DNA from: an uncultured Actinomycetes bacterium
Lineage (GTDB): Bacteria; Actinomycetota; Acidimicrobiia; Acidimicrobiales; RAAP-2
Direction of reading: 5' to 3'
NCBI GenBank assembly: GCA_903873775.1
Contig: CAIQPR010000010.1
Coordinates: forward strand, 1 to 64,000
DNA: 64,000 nt
Under the pieces are notes generated by a model. It had not been told where the DNA came from, did not search any database, and saw only the letters and a program-made list of their open reading frames with translations. Below, one piece after another: positions 43,280 to 52,119 of this stretch. Within the stretch, counting starts at the first letter, position 1. Each line of letters starts with the position of its first letter. The position numbers were made by a program, and so were the translations under genes.

Positions 43280-44344
43280 ATGGCTGCAACCCCCAACGCG
43301 TCGAAGACCGGCGCGTCAAAAAAGCCGACGACGGCCCCGGCGAAGAAGGCTGTCGCCGCGAAGGCCCCGGCCAAGAAGGCTGCCGCGAAGACTCCGGCCA
43401 AGAAGGCGGTTGCCGCGAAGGCCCCGGCCAAGAAGGCTGTCGCGAAGACTCCGGCCAAGAAGGCGGTTGCCGCGAAGGCCCCGGCCAAGAAGGCTGTCGC
43501 GAAGGCGCCCGCGAAGTCTGCGCCGGCCAAGGCCACGAAGGCCCCGTCACGAACCACGGCTTCGAGTTCTTCGAGCCGATCGAACAAGGTCGTCCCCGAT
43601 CGCGCCGCCGCCGCGAAGGCCGCCGCCGCCGCGAAGGCTCTGCGCGAGCGCGAAGCCAAGGCTAAGGCCGCCGCGAAGGACAAGGCCGCGAAGGACAAGG
43701 CGAAGGCCGCCGCAGCCGCGAAGGCTCTGCGCGAGCGCGAAGCCAAGGCCAAGGCCGCCGCGAAGGACAAGGCCGCGAAGGAGAAAGCCCGCATCGTCGC
43801 TGCCGCTAAGGCGGCGAAAGAGAAGGAAATCGAAACGCGCCGCAAGGCTGTGGAGGCGGAGCGCCTGCGTAAGCAGCGCGAGATTGAGCGCCGTAACGAG
43901 GAAGAGCGCAAGCGACAAGAGCGTCGCGAGGCCGAAGAGCGCAAGCGTCAGGAAGCGCTCGACCGCAAGCGTCACTCCAAGCCCTACGCCGACGACCCGG
44001 ACTTTCTCAACGAATTGCGTACACTGCTTCTCGAAGAGCGGGGGATTGCACAGTCGCAGATTGAACTGTCTGAAGCCCAGGCCGACGAGATGTTGGTGGA
44101 CCGCGAGCGCCTCGAATACGACGACGAGGACGGTAGTTCGGTCGGATCCGACGTGGCCCGGGATCAGCTCAAGGAGATGGCTCTGCGGTTGCGTCTGAAG
44201 GTTGACGAGATTGACGTCGCCCTCGCTCGCGTTGACGACGGATCGTACGGTCGCTGTGACGAGTGCTACGAACGCATCCCGAAGGATCGCCTCCGCTACC
44301 AAGTTCCGGCGTTTACGTGCGCCGCGTGCCGCTCCATCGTCTGA
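43280..44344 (+). CDS. Histone H1-like / TraR-DksA zinc-finger fusion protein
   Basis: 354-aa two-part protein. The N-terminal half is built of Lys/Ala/Pro repeats (PAKKAVAAKAPAKKAVAKT, about residues 15-95), as in eukaryotic H1 and bacterial histone-like tails, then a charged helical block of two 29-residue repeats (KALREREAKAKAAAKDKAA). The C-terminal third is TraR/DksA-like (ALARVDDGSYGRCDECYERI), with zinc ligands Cys326, Cys329, Cys347 and Cys350. Its place between divIVA and lspA matches Streptomyces SCO2075 (DdbA), recalled as a bifunctional histone/DksA-like nucleoid protein. SD AAGGAGA before ATG 43280. Likely binds DNA and perhaps RNA polymerase. Confidence 0.85.
   Translation: MAATPNASKTGASKKPTTAPAKKAVAAKAPAKKAAAKTPAKKAVAAKAPAKKAVAKTPAKKAVAAKAPAKKAVAKAPAKSAPAKATKAPSRTTASSSSSRSNKVVPDRAAAAKAAAAAKALREREAKAKAAAKDKAAKDKAKAAAAAKALREREAKAKAAAKDKAAKEKARIVAAAKAAKEKEIETRRKAVEAERLRKQREIERRNEEERKRQERREAEERKRQEALDRKRHSKPYADDPDFLNELRTLLLEERGIAQSQIELSEAQADEMLVDRERLEYDDEDGSSVGSDVARDQLKEMALRLRLKVDEIDVALARVDDGSYGRCDECYERIPKDRLRYQVPAFTCAACRSIV
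43364..43504 (+). repeat. 57-bp in-frame tandem repeat (PAKKA units)
   Basis: Two near-identical 57-bp copies (43364-43420 and 43421-43477) and a partial third encode the Lys/Ala/Pro-rich tail. In-frame units allow tail-length change by slippage. Confidence 0.8.
43631..43795 (+). repeat. 87-bp in-frame tandem repeat (charged helix units)
   Basis: Copies start at 43631 and 43718, almost identical over their length, each encoding 29 residues beginning AKALREREAKAKAAAKDKAAK. It probably arose by a recent duplication within the gene. Confidence 0.75.
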
Positions 44345-44796
44345 GTCGCCTCGCGGTGCCCTGCGGCATCGCAGCGCTCGTGGTGATCGGGGACGCGTGG
44401 ACAAAGGCGTGGGCGAGAGCCGCGCTCGTCGATGGTCCCCGGCACGTCGTGGGGCCGCTCTGGTGGCGGCTGAGCTTCAACGCGGGCGTCTCGTTCTCGT
44501 TGTCCACGTCCTGGCCGACGTTGGCTGCGACGGCCGAGATCATTGCGCTGCTCGGGGTCGTCGTGGTCATGGCGCGCATTCGCCCGGGTGCGCCCGCCGT
44601 GGGGTGCGGATTGGTGGTGGGTGGGGGCGTCGGCAACTTGGTCGATCGATTCGTCTCCGCATCCCATCATGTGACGGACTTCATATCCGTGGGAAACTTT
44701 GAGATCTTCAACGTGGCGGACGCCGCGATAACTACAGGAGTTTGCGTGCTCGTACTCGTCGTCGTACTCGGTCGTCCCCTGTTGGTCACACGGTGA
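44326..44796 (+). CDS. lspA: Lipoprotein signal peptidase LspA
   Basis: Membrane aspartyl protease cleaving signal peptides of prolipoproteins (156 aa, four helices). Seen: GDAWTKAWA in TM1, FNAGVSFSL, GGVGNLVDRF and FNVADAAI with the two catalytic aspartates. The start is uncertain: GTGs at 44317, 44326 and 44356 are in frame, the first two overlapping the preceding gene. 44326 leaves a short basic N-terminus before TM1. Its stop overlaps rluD (GTGA). Confidence 0.93.
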   Translation: MPLHRLSRLAVPCGIAALVVIGDAWTKAWARAALVDGPRHVVGPLWWRLSFNAGVSFSLSTSWPTLAATAEIIALLGVVVVMARIRPGAPAVGCGLVVGGGVGNLVDRFVSASHHVTDFISVGNFEIFNVADAAITTGVCVLVLVVVLGRPLLVTR

Positions 44797-45767
44797 CGCC
44801 CGATATCCCACTCGACGCGTTTGATGGCGAGGCGCTCGACGTCGTCATTCCCCACGCGCTCGATGGTGTGCGCGTGGACCGCGCGCTCGCGATGTTGACC
44901 GGATTATCGCGAGGCGAAGCGCATCAGGTGATCGACGAGGGAGGCGTCCGGCTGAACGACGTCGTCGTGACAAAGGCTTCTACCGTCACACAAGAGGGGC
45001 AGCGACTCCTCGCCATCCTCCCGCCGCCGGACGACGGATCGGTCACGCCTGATCCGACCGTGTTGGTCGACGTGGTCTACGAAGACGATGACGTCGTGGT
45101 CGTGAACAAGGACGCCGGTCTCGTCGTCCACCCCGGTGCGGGTCAGCGCGAGGGGACCCTCGTGGCCGGACTGATCGCGCGGTATCCGGACATCTTGGAC
45201 CTCGTGGAGTCGGGCGTGTGTGATCCCGTGCGCCCCGGCGTGGTCCATCGTCTCGACAAGGGGACGAGTGGGCTCCTCGTGTTTGCGAGGACGGCGATTG
45301 GTTTCCAGTCTCTCTCCGAGCAGTTGAGTGAACGCTCCATGGAGCGCACGTACCTCGGTCTCGTCGAAGGCCACGTGGTCGAAGAGCGCGGAGTGGTTGA
45401 CGCGCCCATTGGGCGTTCGACGCGTCAACCGACGCTGATGGTGGTGCGCGGCGATGGTCGACCCGCGCGCACGGGGTATCGCGTCATCCACCGATTCGAC
45501 AAGCCCCACGCGTCCACGCTGCTCGAATTGAAACTCGACACGGGCAGAACGCACCAAATTCGCGTCCACTTGGGAACTATCGGTCACCCGGTCGTGAACG
45601 ACACGCGTTATGGACATCGCCGTGACCGTCGTCTGAGCGACGAGCGTTTCTTCCTGCATTCCTCACGATTGAGGTTCGAACACCCGGTGCGCGACGAGAT
45701 GATCGAGATGCACGCACCTCTTCCCGACGACCTCGCGCCGCTGGTTCCGGGATTCGAGCAGCTCTAG
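44793..45767 (+). CDS. rluD: 23S rRNA pseudouridine synthase, RluD/RluA family
   Basis: Pseudouridine synthase (324 aa): N-terminal S4-like domain (VRVDRALAMLTGLSRGEAHQVIDEGGVRLN), catalytic motif VVHRLDKGTSGLLVFA with the nucleophilic Asp, LELKLDTGRTHQIRVHL, and HPVVNDTRYG. The long-arm RluD type modifies 23S helix 69; RluC-type specificity is not excluded. GTG start overlaps lspA. lspA-rluD adjacency is usual in actinobacteria. The stop shares CTAG with the convergent sigma factor gene. Confidence 0.9.
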   Translation: MTPDIPLDAFDGEALDVVIPHALDGVRVDRALAMLTGLSRGEAHQVIDEGGVRLNDVVVTKASTVTQEGQRLLAILPPPDDGSVTPDPTVLVDVVYEDDDVVVVNKDAGLVVHPGAGQREGTLVAGLIARYPDILDLVESGVCDPVRPGVVHRLDKGTSGLLVFARTAIGFQSLSEQLSERSMERTYLGLVEGHVVEERGVVDAPIGRSTRQPTLMVVRGDGRPARTGYRVIHRFDKPHASTLLELKLDTGRTHQIRVHLGTIGHPVVNDTRYGHRRDRRLSDERFFLHSSRLRFEHPVRDEMIEMHAPLPDDLAPLVPGFEQL

Positions 45768-46615
45768 GCGTTTTCGTGCGCGGCGAGCACGGTGGCGTCG
45801 ACCCGCAGTGTCGCCAACGCCTCTTCCTCGGCGCGACGAACGCGGCGCACACCGATGTCGAGGCGCGTGGCGGTGGCCTGGAGGGACAGCGGCGTCTCGC
45901 CACCAAGTCCGAAGCGCAGGGTCAACACCTGGCGCTGTAGCTCGGTCAATTGCGTCAAGGCGTCGCGCAACTGCTCATCGACCATGTTCTGCTCGATGTC
46001 GCCCACCCAGTCGCCCGTCGCCGGTGCGACGAGATCGCCCAGCGTGGTCGACGAGTCAGAGGACGCGGGCTGGTCGAGGCTCGCGGTGACGCCTGCAAGG
46101 CCTTCGAGGTTGCGACGCTCCGCCTTAGACAAACCGGTCGCTTCCGTGAGCTCGTCATCCGTGGGCTTGCGACCAAAGAGGGAGGTCAATTCGGCCGTGG
46201 TCGCTTCGAGGCGCTGAAGTTGCTCACCGACTTCGAGAGGAATGCGAATGGTGCGACCGTGCTGCTGGACCGCGCGCTGGAGGGCCTGACGAATCCACCA
46301 CGTGGCGTACGTCGAAAACTTAAATCCACGCTCCCAGTCGAACTTCTCGACGGCGCGTAGCAAGCCGAAGGTGCCTTCCTGCACGAGGTCGACCATTTCG
46401 ACCCCGCGGTCCTGGTAGCGGCGCGCCCAGTGGAGCACCAAGCGAAGGTTCGCAGCGACCATCTGCTTCTTCGCTTCTTCGTCACCCGCGGTGACGCGCT
46501 TGGCCAACTCGACTTGCTCGTCGTAGTTCGGCATGGGGTAGCGGTCGAGGTCTCGTAGGAGGAGTCCCAACATGTCATTCGTGTTGGCGGCGGCTCGTCG
46601 GTTGGTGGGATTCAC
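45764..46615 (-). CDS. RNA polymerase sigma factor, sigma-70 family (group 2-like)
   Basis: 283-aa sigma factor without region 1.1. Region 1.2/2: NDMLGLLLRDLDRYPMPNYDEQVELAKRV, then MVAANLRLVLHWARRYQDRGVEMVDLVQEGTFGLLRAVEKFDWERGFKFSTYATWWIRQALQRAVQQHGRTIRIP (2.1-2.4, essentially RpoD-like). Region 3 is LFGRKPTDDELTEATGLS. Region 4 is LTELQRQVLTLRFGLGGETPLSLQATATRLDIGVRRVRRAEEEAL. Near-consensus 2.4 suggests TAnnnT -10 recognition. GTG 46615 is chosen behind GAAGGAG. Likely an alternative housekeeping-like (HrdB paralogue) factor; the signal is unknown. Confidence 0.9.
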   Translation of the reverse strand: MNPTNRRAAANTNDMLGLLLRDLDRYPMPNYDEQVELAKRVTAGDEEAKKQMVAANLRLVLHWARRYQDRGVEMVDLVQEGTFGLLRAVEKFDWERGFKFSTYATWWIRQALQRAVQQHGRTIRIPLEVGEQLQRLEATTAELTSLFGRKPTDDELTEATGLSKAERRNLEGLAGVTASLDQPASSDSSTTLGDLVAPATGDWVGDIEQNMVDEQLRDALTQLTELQRQVLTLRFGLGGETPLSLQATATRLDIGVRRVRRAEEEALATLRVDATVLAAHENA

Positions 46616-46723
46616 GTTGACTCCTTCGCTCTGCAAATACGCATCTTGATATTTACTACCTGCGTGTGACTAACTTACCACTCAGTAACCCGCTTGTCGA
46701 GAGTATTGGCATCTCGGCAATTT

Positions 46724-47176
46724 CTAGGCGTGATGGTCGAGCGTGCGGACGACAGTTCTCGTTCCCCGAGCTTGGTCGACCATGTCGGCCAAGGTGAAAC
46801 TCGCCAAGTGCTCCTTCATGTGATTGCCAACGTCCGCCCAGACCGCGAGGAGGACGCACTGGCCCTCGTGATCGCACGCCCCGTCCTGGTGAGGCTCGCC
46901 GAAATCGCCCGCCACAATTGGTCCGTCGACCGCCGCGACCACTTCAGCGAGAGAGATCGCCCCGGCGGTTCGTGCGAGCACGTACCCGCCGCCGACGCCA
47001 CGCTTGGACCGTACGAGTCCGGCGCCCTTGAGGGAGAGGAGAATCTGTTCGAGGTACGGCTGGGGAAGACCCGTCCGTTCGGCGATATCGCGCACCGAGG
47101 TGGGCGTCTGCTCCTCGTGCAGCGCGAGACTGAGAAGTGCCCGGCAGGCATAGTCACCTCGCGTGGAAACCCTCAC
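46724..47176 (-). CDS. Rrf2 family transcriptional regulator
   Basis: Winged-helix regulator (150 aa) related to IscR/NsrR. Seen: VRVSTRGDYACRALLSLAL, TSVRDIAERTGLPQPYLEQILLSLKGAGLVRSKRGVGGGYVLA (HTH and wing), and C-terminal Cys pair CDHEGQC. IscR/NsrR-type members carry three cluster cysteines; here only two are in the expected loop, so Fe-S binding is uncertain. The start is uncertain: GTG 47176 is at the family N-terminus. Palindrome CTCAGT-GT-ACTGAG lies immediately upstream. Divergent from bpa. Confidence 0.87.
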   Translation of the reverse strand: MRVSTRGDYACRALLSLALHEEQTPTSVRDIAERTGLPQPYLEQILLSLKGAGLVRSKRGVGGGYVLARTAGAISLAEVVAAVDGPIVAGDFGEPHQDGACDHEGQCVLLAVWADVGNHMKEHLASFTLADMVDQARGTRTVVRTLDHHA

Positions 47177-47179
47177 GCG

Positions 47180-47193
47180 CTCAGTGTACTGAG
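47180..47193. promoter_or_regulatory. Palindrome upstream of the Rrf2 gene
   Basis: CTCAGT-GT-ACTGAG, 6-bp arms, 3 nt before the Rrf2 start and 58 bp before bpa. A CTCAGTAA half-site recurs at 46681, upstream of the sigma factor. Candidate autoregulatory operator also reaching bpa. Confidence 0.4.
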
Positions 47194-47251
47194 GGAGGGT
47201 CACGATTCGGGTGGGTGGTGTTGTCACTAGCGCGTCTGCAACACTTCGACT

Positions 47252-47743
47252 ATGGATTCTGAAGAGACAACCAACGTAACGGTGGATCCCACGGAGGTCT
47301 TGCCTCCCGGAACTCCGACCACTTCGGCGGACAATGACGAACCGACCGATTTCATTTCCCAGCCCGCCAAGGTCATGCGCATTGGTTCGATGGTCAAGAC
47401 GCTGCTCGACGAGGCTCGTTCGGCCCCGCTTGATGAAGCGGGGCGACAGCGACTGCGCGACATCTACGAGACGTCCGTCACTGAACTCTCCAGTGCGTTG
47501 TCGACGGACCTGAGTGGCGAACTCGCTCGCATGGCGACACCCTTCAGTGCGGAGGTTCCGACGGAGTCAGAACTTCGAGTGGCGCAGGCCCAGCTCGTGG
47601 GTTGGCTGGAGGGATTGTTCCACGGGATTCAGGCGAGCATTTTTGCGCAGCAGGCGGCCGCGCAGGCGCAACTGCAAGAAATGCGCAATCGATCGCTCGC
47701 GCCGGGAGATGGCGGGGCGGCGCGTCCGGGCACCTACCTGTAG
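47252..47743 (+). CDS. bpa: Bacterial proteasome activator Bpa/PafE
   Basis: 163-aa ATP-independent activator that docks as a dodecameric ring on the 20S proteasome and opens its gate for unfolded substrates. Strong match to the mycobacterial protein (DUF2587) as recalled: QPAKVMRIGSMVKTLLDEARSAPLDEAGRQRLRDI and ELRVAQAQLVGWLEGLFHGIQASIFAQQAAAQAQLQEMR form the four-helix core, with an acidic disordered N-terminus. The C-terminus ends GTYL, whereas mycobacterial Bpa and Mpa end GQYL, the docking motif. It implies proteasome genes elsewhere in the genome. Confidence 0.93.
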   Translation: MDSEETTNVTVDPTEVLPPGTPTTSADNDEPTDFISQPAKVMRIGSMVKTLLDEARSAPLDEAGRQRLRDIYETSVTELSSALSTDLSGELARMATPFSAEVPTESELRVAQAQLVGWLEGLFHGIQASIFAQQAAAQAQLQEMRNRSLAPGDGGAARPGTYL

Positions 47744-47829
47744 GCCCGATGCTGTTGTCGCGGCGGCGGTGTACGCTCCTGCTCGCGGATATAACTACAT
47801 CTCTGTGATTTCGACTCGAGGAGGGGCCC

Positions 47830-50800
47830 GTGGCCGCGGATGGTTTTGTCCATCTTCACAACCACACCGAGTACTCGATGCTCGACGGGGCGGCGCGTAT
47901 TGAGGAGATGGTCGCTGCGGCAATGGCCGATGGACAACGCGCCATCGGCATCACCGATCACGGCAACATGTACGGCGTCATCGAGTTCTACGAGACGTGC
48001 CGAAAGATGGGCGTCACGCCCATTATCGGTCTCGAGGCGTACATGGCCGCAAATTCTCGGCACGACCGACCACCTCGCCGCGGCAAGATCGACGACACTG
48101 GCGGTGACGTTGAGGGCGGGCAGAAGCTGTACCACCACCTCACACTGCTCGCGGAGACGACGGAGGGGTACCAGAATCTGATCCAAGCATCGTCGCTCGC
48201 GTACCTCGAGGGCTATTACTACAAGCCACGCCTCGACTGGGAGTTGCTGGAGCGGTATTCGAAGGGCTTGATTGCGACCTCGGGCTGTCTCGGTGGTGTC
48301 GTGCTGCAAGCCCTGCTGCAGGACGAGTACGAAAAGGCGCGAGAGTTGGCGGGTCGCCTGCAGAGCATTTTTGGTCGCGACAACTTCTTCATCGAGCTGC
48401 AGGACCACGGGATTCCCGAACAGGTCAAGACCAACCCGCAACTCCTTCGTCTCGCCCAGGACATCAACGCGCCACTTCTTGCCACCAACGACCTTCACTA
48501 CGTGCACCACGATGACGCCGAAATGCACGATGCCCTGCTGTGCATCGGCACGGGGTCCCTGGTCGCTGATCCGCAGCGATTCCGTTTTCAGAGCAACGAG
48601 CACTATCTCAAGTCAGCCCAGGAGATGCGCTACTTGTTCCGCGAGGTGCCCGAGGCGTGCGACAACACCTTGGCCATTGCCGAGCGCGTGAATGTCGAGA
48701 TCAAGTTTGACAACGACGCTTTGCCGGAGTTTCCGATTCCGGACGAGTACGTCGTCGGCGATCACAACGAGAGTGCGAATCACTACCTGCGTGAACTGAC
48801 GTACCAGGGTGCGCGGGAACGCTACGGCGACTTACTGAACGATGCGGTGCGCGACCGTATTGATTACGAATTGCGCGTCATCATCGACATGGGCTTCGCC
48901 GACTACTTCCTCGTCGTGTGGGACCTCATTCGCTTCGCGCGCGAGGCCAAGATTCGTGTGGGTCCCGGGCGAGGTTCGGCGGCGGGATGCTGCGTGGCGT
49001 ATTGCCTCAAGATCGTGGACCTCGATCCGATCCGCTACGGACTCATTTTCGAGCGATTCTTGAACCCCGGGCGTAAGCAAATGCCCGACATCGACATGGA
49101 CTTCGACGAGCGCTACCGCGGAGAGATGATCAAGTACGCCGCGGACCGCTACGGCAGCGACCACGTGGCGCAAATCGTCACGTTCTCCACCATCAAGGCG
49201 CGCGCCGCGGTGCGCGACGCGGCCCGCGTGCTCGGCTTCCCCCCGATGATCGGGGACAAGGTCGCTAAAGCCATGCCGCCTCTCCTCATGGGTAAAGACG
49301 TGCCGCTCGCGGCGTGCTTGACCAAGACACCCGGGTACGAAGACCGGTTCTCTGAAGCCTCGGAGCTTCGTGAAATGTACGAATCCGACGCGGACGTAAA
49401 GAAGACCGTTGACGTAGCCCTCGGTTTCGTGGACAAGCGCCGACAGGACGGCATCCACGCCGCGGCCGTCGTCATCACCAAAGAACCGGTGATGGACTAC
49501 GTCCCCGTCCAACGCAAGCCCGGACCAAACGGCAACATTGACGACGCCCCGACGGTGACGCAGTTCGAAATGCACGCCATCGAAAAGCTCGGCCTGCTGA
49601 AGATGGACTTCCTCGGCCTGAGGAACCTAGCGATCATTGACCGCACACTCGAAATGATTCGCTTGCGCCGCGGTATTGACGTCGACATTGACCACGTGGA
49701 CTTGGCCGACGACGCCGTCTTTGAGATGTTGCGTCGCGGGAACTCCATTGGTGTGTTCCAGCTCGAAGGCACGCCAATGCGTGCGCTCATGCGCAAGCTC
49801 GGCCCCACAAGTTTTGACGACGTGGCCGCGCTGGTGGCGCTATACCGACCGGGACCAATGGGCGAAAACGTCCACAATCACTACGCCGACCGAAAGAACG
49901 GCCGCCAGGACGTCTCCTTTGATCACGACGACTTGCGTGACGTCCTCGACGAGACCTACGGGCTCATGATCTACCAAGAGGACATCATGCGCGTCGCGCA
50001 GAAGATTGCCGGCTACTCGATGACGGAGGCCGACAATCTCCGAAAGGCCTGCGGCAAGAAGATTCGCGAGATGATCCAGGCCGAGCGGTCAAAATTCGTC
50101 GACGGCGCGGAGGCCAACGGCTACACGCGCGACCTCGGAGAGGCTCTCTTCGACAAAATTGAGCCGTTCGCCGACTACGCGTTCAACAAATCGCACGCGT
50201 ACGGGTACGCGCTGGTCGCCTACCAAAACGCGTGGTTGAAGACGCACTACCCCGTGGAGTACCTGTCCGCCCTTTTGACGTCGTTCAAAGACGACAAGGA
50301 CAAGACCGCGGTCTACCTCTCGGAATGTCGCTCCATGGGTATCACGGTGCGTGTTCCCGACGTCAATGAGTCCTTCGGCGATTTCACGCCCTCACTGACC
50401 CTTGATAACACGATCAACTTTGGCTTGGCGGCGGTGCGCAATGTGGGAACGTCGCTCGTCGACCGCATCGTGGCCGAGCGCGACGCATCGGGCCCCTTTG
50501 TTTCGATCTACGACTTTGTTCGTCGCGTGGACCCGGCCGTCCTTAACCGCCGCACGATGGAGTCGTTGATCAAGGCGGGTGCCTTCGACTCTCTCGGAGT
50601 GTCGCGCAAAGGCCTCGGCCTCGTGGTCAATGAGATGATCGACAAGACCCTCGAACGTCGACGCGACCTGGCCGTCGGTATCTCGACACTCTTCGCCGCC
50701 ATGGGGGATGAGGGCAAGGGCGATGATTGGGAAGGTACCGAAATCAAGGTGCCTACGACCGAATTCGACAAAGCGACCCTGCTCGCGTTCGAGCGGGAGA

Positions 50801-51399
50801 TGCTCGGTCTCTACGTCTCGGACCACCCGCTGCTCGGCGTGGAGAGCCAGTTGCGACGCGCGACCGACGGGACCATTTCGGAAGCTCGCGAGCGGGCCGA
50901 GGAGATTGGTGAGCGCGGGGAGTTCTTTACCATCGGTGGGGTTCTCAGCGAAGTGCAATTAAAGACCTCCAAGCGGGGCGAAACCTTCGCGCGCGTCGTG
51001 GTCGAAGACCTCGGCGGTTCGCTCGAAGTCATGGTGTTCGCCAAGGCCTTCACGACGGCCGGCGCGTTGCTGGCGAAGGACAACATCGTGGTCATCAAGG
51101 GGCGACTGGAACTTCGGGACGAACAGATTCGTTTCACCGCCCAGGAAATTCGACGCCCGACACTCGTCGCCGCAGCGGACGAAGTTCTGCGAGTGTGTCT
51201 CGACGACACCCACCTCAATCCCGAGGGAATCAGCCGCCTGAAGTCGATTCTGATGGCTAATACCGGATCCACCGCCGTCATTGTTGAAGCCGCGGGCGAC
51301 GCGAAGGCGTTCCGTCTGGGGCCGGAATTCAACGTGAATCCGCGGACGGCCGTCGCGGAATTGCGAGCCGCCTTTGGTCAAAACATCGTCAGTTCCTAG
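47830..51399 (+). CDS. dnaE: DNA polymerase III subunit alpha
   Basis: Replicative polymerase, DnaE1 type (1189 aa). Order: PHP domain (HLHNHTEYSMLDGAARI, GITDHGNMYG), Pol3 palm with FADYFLVVWDLI, GPGRGSAAGCCVAYCL and catalytic PDIDMDFDERYRGEM, fingers (YQEDIMRVAQKIAGYSMTEADNLRKACGKK, FNKSHAYGYALVAYQNAWLKTHYP), helix-hairpin-helix, and OB fold (FFTIGGVLSEVQLKTSKRGETFARVVVEDL). GTG start behind GAGGAGGGG; a TATAAC -10-like box is at 47790. Full length. Confidence 0.98.
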   Translation: MAADGFVHLHNHTEYSMLDGAARIEEMVAAAMADGQRAIGITDHGNMYGVIEFYETCRKMGVTPIIGLEAYMAANSRHDRPPRRGKIDDTGGDVEGGQKLYHHLTLLAETTEGYQNLIQASSLAYLEGYYYKPRLDWELLERYSKGLIATSGCLGGVVLQALLQDEYEKARELAGRLQSIFGRDNFFIELQDHGIPEQVKTNPQLLRLAQDINAPLLATNDLHYVHHDDAEMHDALLCIGTGSLVADPQRFRFQSNEHYLKSAQEMRYLFREVPEACDNTLAIAERVNVEIKFDNDALPEFPIPDEYVVGDHNESANHYLRELTYQGARERYGDLLNDAVRDRIDYELRVIIDMGFADYFLVVWDLIRFAREAKIRVGPGRGSAAGCCVAYCLKIVDLDPIRYGLIFERFLNPGRKQMPDIDMDFDERYRGEMIKYAADRYGSDHVAQIVTFSTIKARAAVRDAARVLGFPPMIGDKVAKAMPPLLMGKDVPLAACLTKTPGYEDRFSEASELREMYESDADVKKTVDVALGFVDKRRQDGIHAAAVVITKEPVMDYVPVQRKPGPNGNIDDAPTVTQFEMHAIEKLGLLKMDFLGLRNLAIIDRTLEMIRLRRGIDVDIDHVDLADDAVFEMLRRGNSIGVFQLEGTPMRALMRKLGPTSFDDVAALVALYRPGPMGENVHNHYADRKNGRQDVSFDHDDLRDVLDETYGLMIYQEDIMRVAQKIAGYSMTEADNLRKACGKKIREMIQAERSKFVDGAEANGYTRDLGEALFDKIEPFADYAFNKSHAYGYALVAYQNAWLKTHYPVEYLSALLTSFKDDKDKTAVYLSECRSMGITVRVPDVNESFGDFTPSLTLDNTINFGLAAVRNVGTSLVDRIVAERDASGPFVSIYDFVRRVDPAVLNRRTMESLIKAGAFDSLGVSRKGLGLVVNEMIDKTLERRRDLAVGISTLFAAMGDEGKGDDWEGTEIKVPTTEFDKATLLAFEREMLGLYVSDHPLLGVESQLRRATDGTISEARERAEEIGERGEFFTIGGVLSEVQLKTSKRGETFARVVVEDLGGSLEVMVFAKAFTTAGALLAKDNIVVIKGRLELRDEQIRFTAQEIRRPTLVAAADEVLRVCLDDTHLNPEGISRLKSILMANTGSTAVIVEAAGDAKAFRLGPEFNVNPRTAVAELRAAFGQNIVSS

Positions 51400-51404
51400 C
51401 CGTT

Positions 51405-51433
51405 TTGGGGCACCCGACAATCTCCCGTAGAAT
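51405..51433 (+). promoter_or_regulatory. Putative leaderless promoter
   Basis: TTGGGG (51405-51410), a 17-nt spacer and TAGAAT (51428-51433). The ATG of the next gene is 9 bases after the -10 box, leaving no room for an SD. Confidence 0.5.
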
Positions 51434-51441
51434 GGTGCACT

Positions 51442-52116
51442 ATGGCAATGACGGTGACGACGAAGGACACCACGGCCCTCTCGGAGAACGAGATCGTGGA
51501 GATGGCGGAACTTTGCCTCGGTCGCGCCCCGTATTTCGACGTGGCGTTCCTGACTGAGCAGAAAGATCACTGGGTTCTCGTGTCCCAGGCCCGAGAAGGC
51601 AACAAATTACGGGGCTACTCGTTTTGCACGCTCGAACGCATCGGTGGCACGCCGTCGCTGCTCGTCGGCGCTGCGGTCATTGACCGCAATCAGAAGAGCG
51701 ACCAAACGCTGAAAGTATTGCTACACGATCAATTTCGTCGGGCTCTCTTGGCGTTCCCAGACGAAGATGTCCTCCTCGGCACTCGACTGACCACGCCGGA
51801 CGGGTTTCGTGCGTTCCTCGGACTCGAGGACATTGTGCCGCGTCCGGGGTATAAGCCGACGGGCGAAGATCGCGCGTGGGGCCGACGACTCGCCAAGCGC
51901 TTCGGTTCCGAAAAGGCCATTGACGACAAGACCTTCGTGATGGCTATCGACGATGGTCGACCCGTCGGCGGACTGGACTACATCGTCGCAAAAGCCGCGA
52001 TTCCGGACGGCGCGGAGGACGCGTTCAAGGGCGTGCGGGCCGACAAGGGCGAGCGTCTCGTGGTCTTCGGTTGGGCTATGGCGGAATCCCTCGCGAGCGG
52101 GAAGCTACCAAAGTAA
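51442..52116 (+). CDS. Conserved protein of unknown function (224 aa)
   Basis: Not recognised. Soluble, no TM or signal peptide. N-terminal half: LSENEIVEMAELCLGRAPYFDVAFLTEQKDHWVLVSQAREGNKLRGYSFCTLERIGGTPSLLVGAAVIDR; the alternating strands followed by a helix (TLKVLLHDQFRRALLAF) are compatible with a GNAT-like fold, though no clear acetyl-CoA motif is seen. C-terminal: YKPTGEDRAWGRRLAKRFGSEKAIDDKTFVMAIDDGRP. Starts at an ATG without an SD, 9 bases after a good -10 box. Lies between dnaE and a convergent unknown gene. Confidence 0.75.
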   Translation: MAMTVTTKDTTALSENEIVEMAELCLGRAPYFDVAFLTEQKDHWVLVSQAREGNKLRGYSFCTLERIGGTPSLLVGAAVIDRNQKSDQTLKVLLHDQFRRALLAFPDEDVLLGTRLTTPDGFRAFLGLEDIVPRPGYKPTGEDRAWGRRLAKRFGSEKAIDDKTFVMAIDDGRPVGGLDYIVAKAAIPDGAEDAFKGVRADKGERLVVFGWAMAESLASGKLPK

Positions 52117-52119
52117 CTC

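Noticed and set aside
43364..43795. Tandem DNA repeats considered as a CRISPR array
   Set aside because: Repeats are contiguous, in frame and lack unique spacers; no cas genes in the window.
43255..43944. Ala/Phe-rich frame on the minus strand resembling a membrane protein
   Set aside because: It is the complement of the Lys/Ala repeat gene; the hydrophobicity is an artefact of AAG/GCC repeats read backwards.
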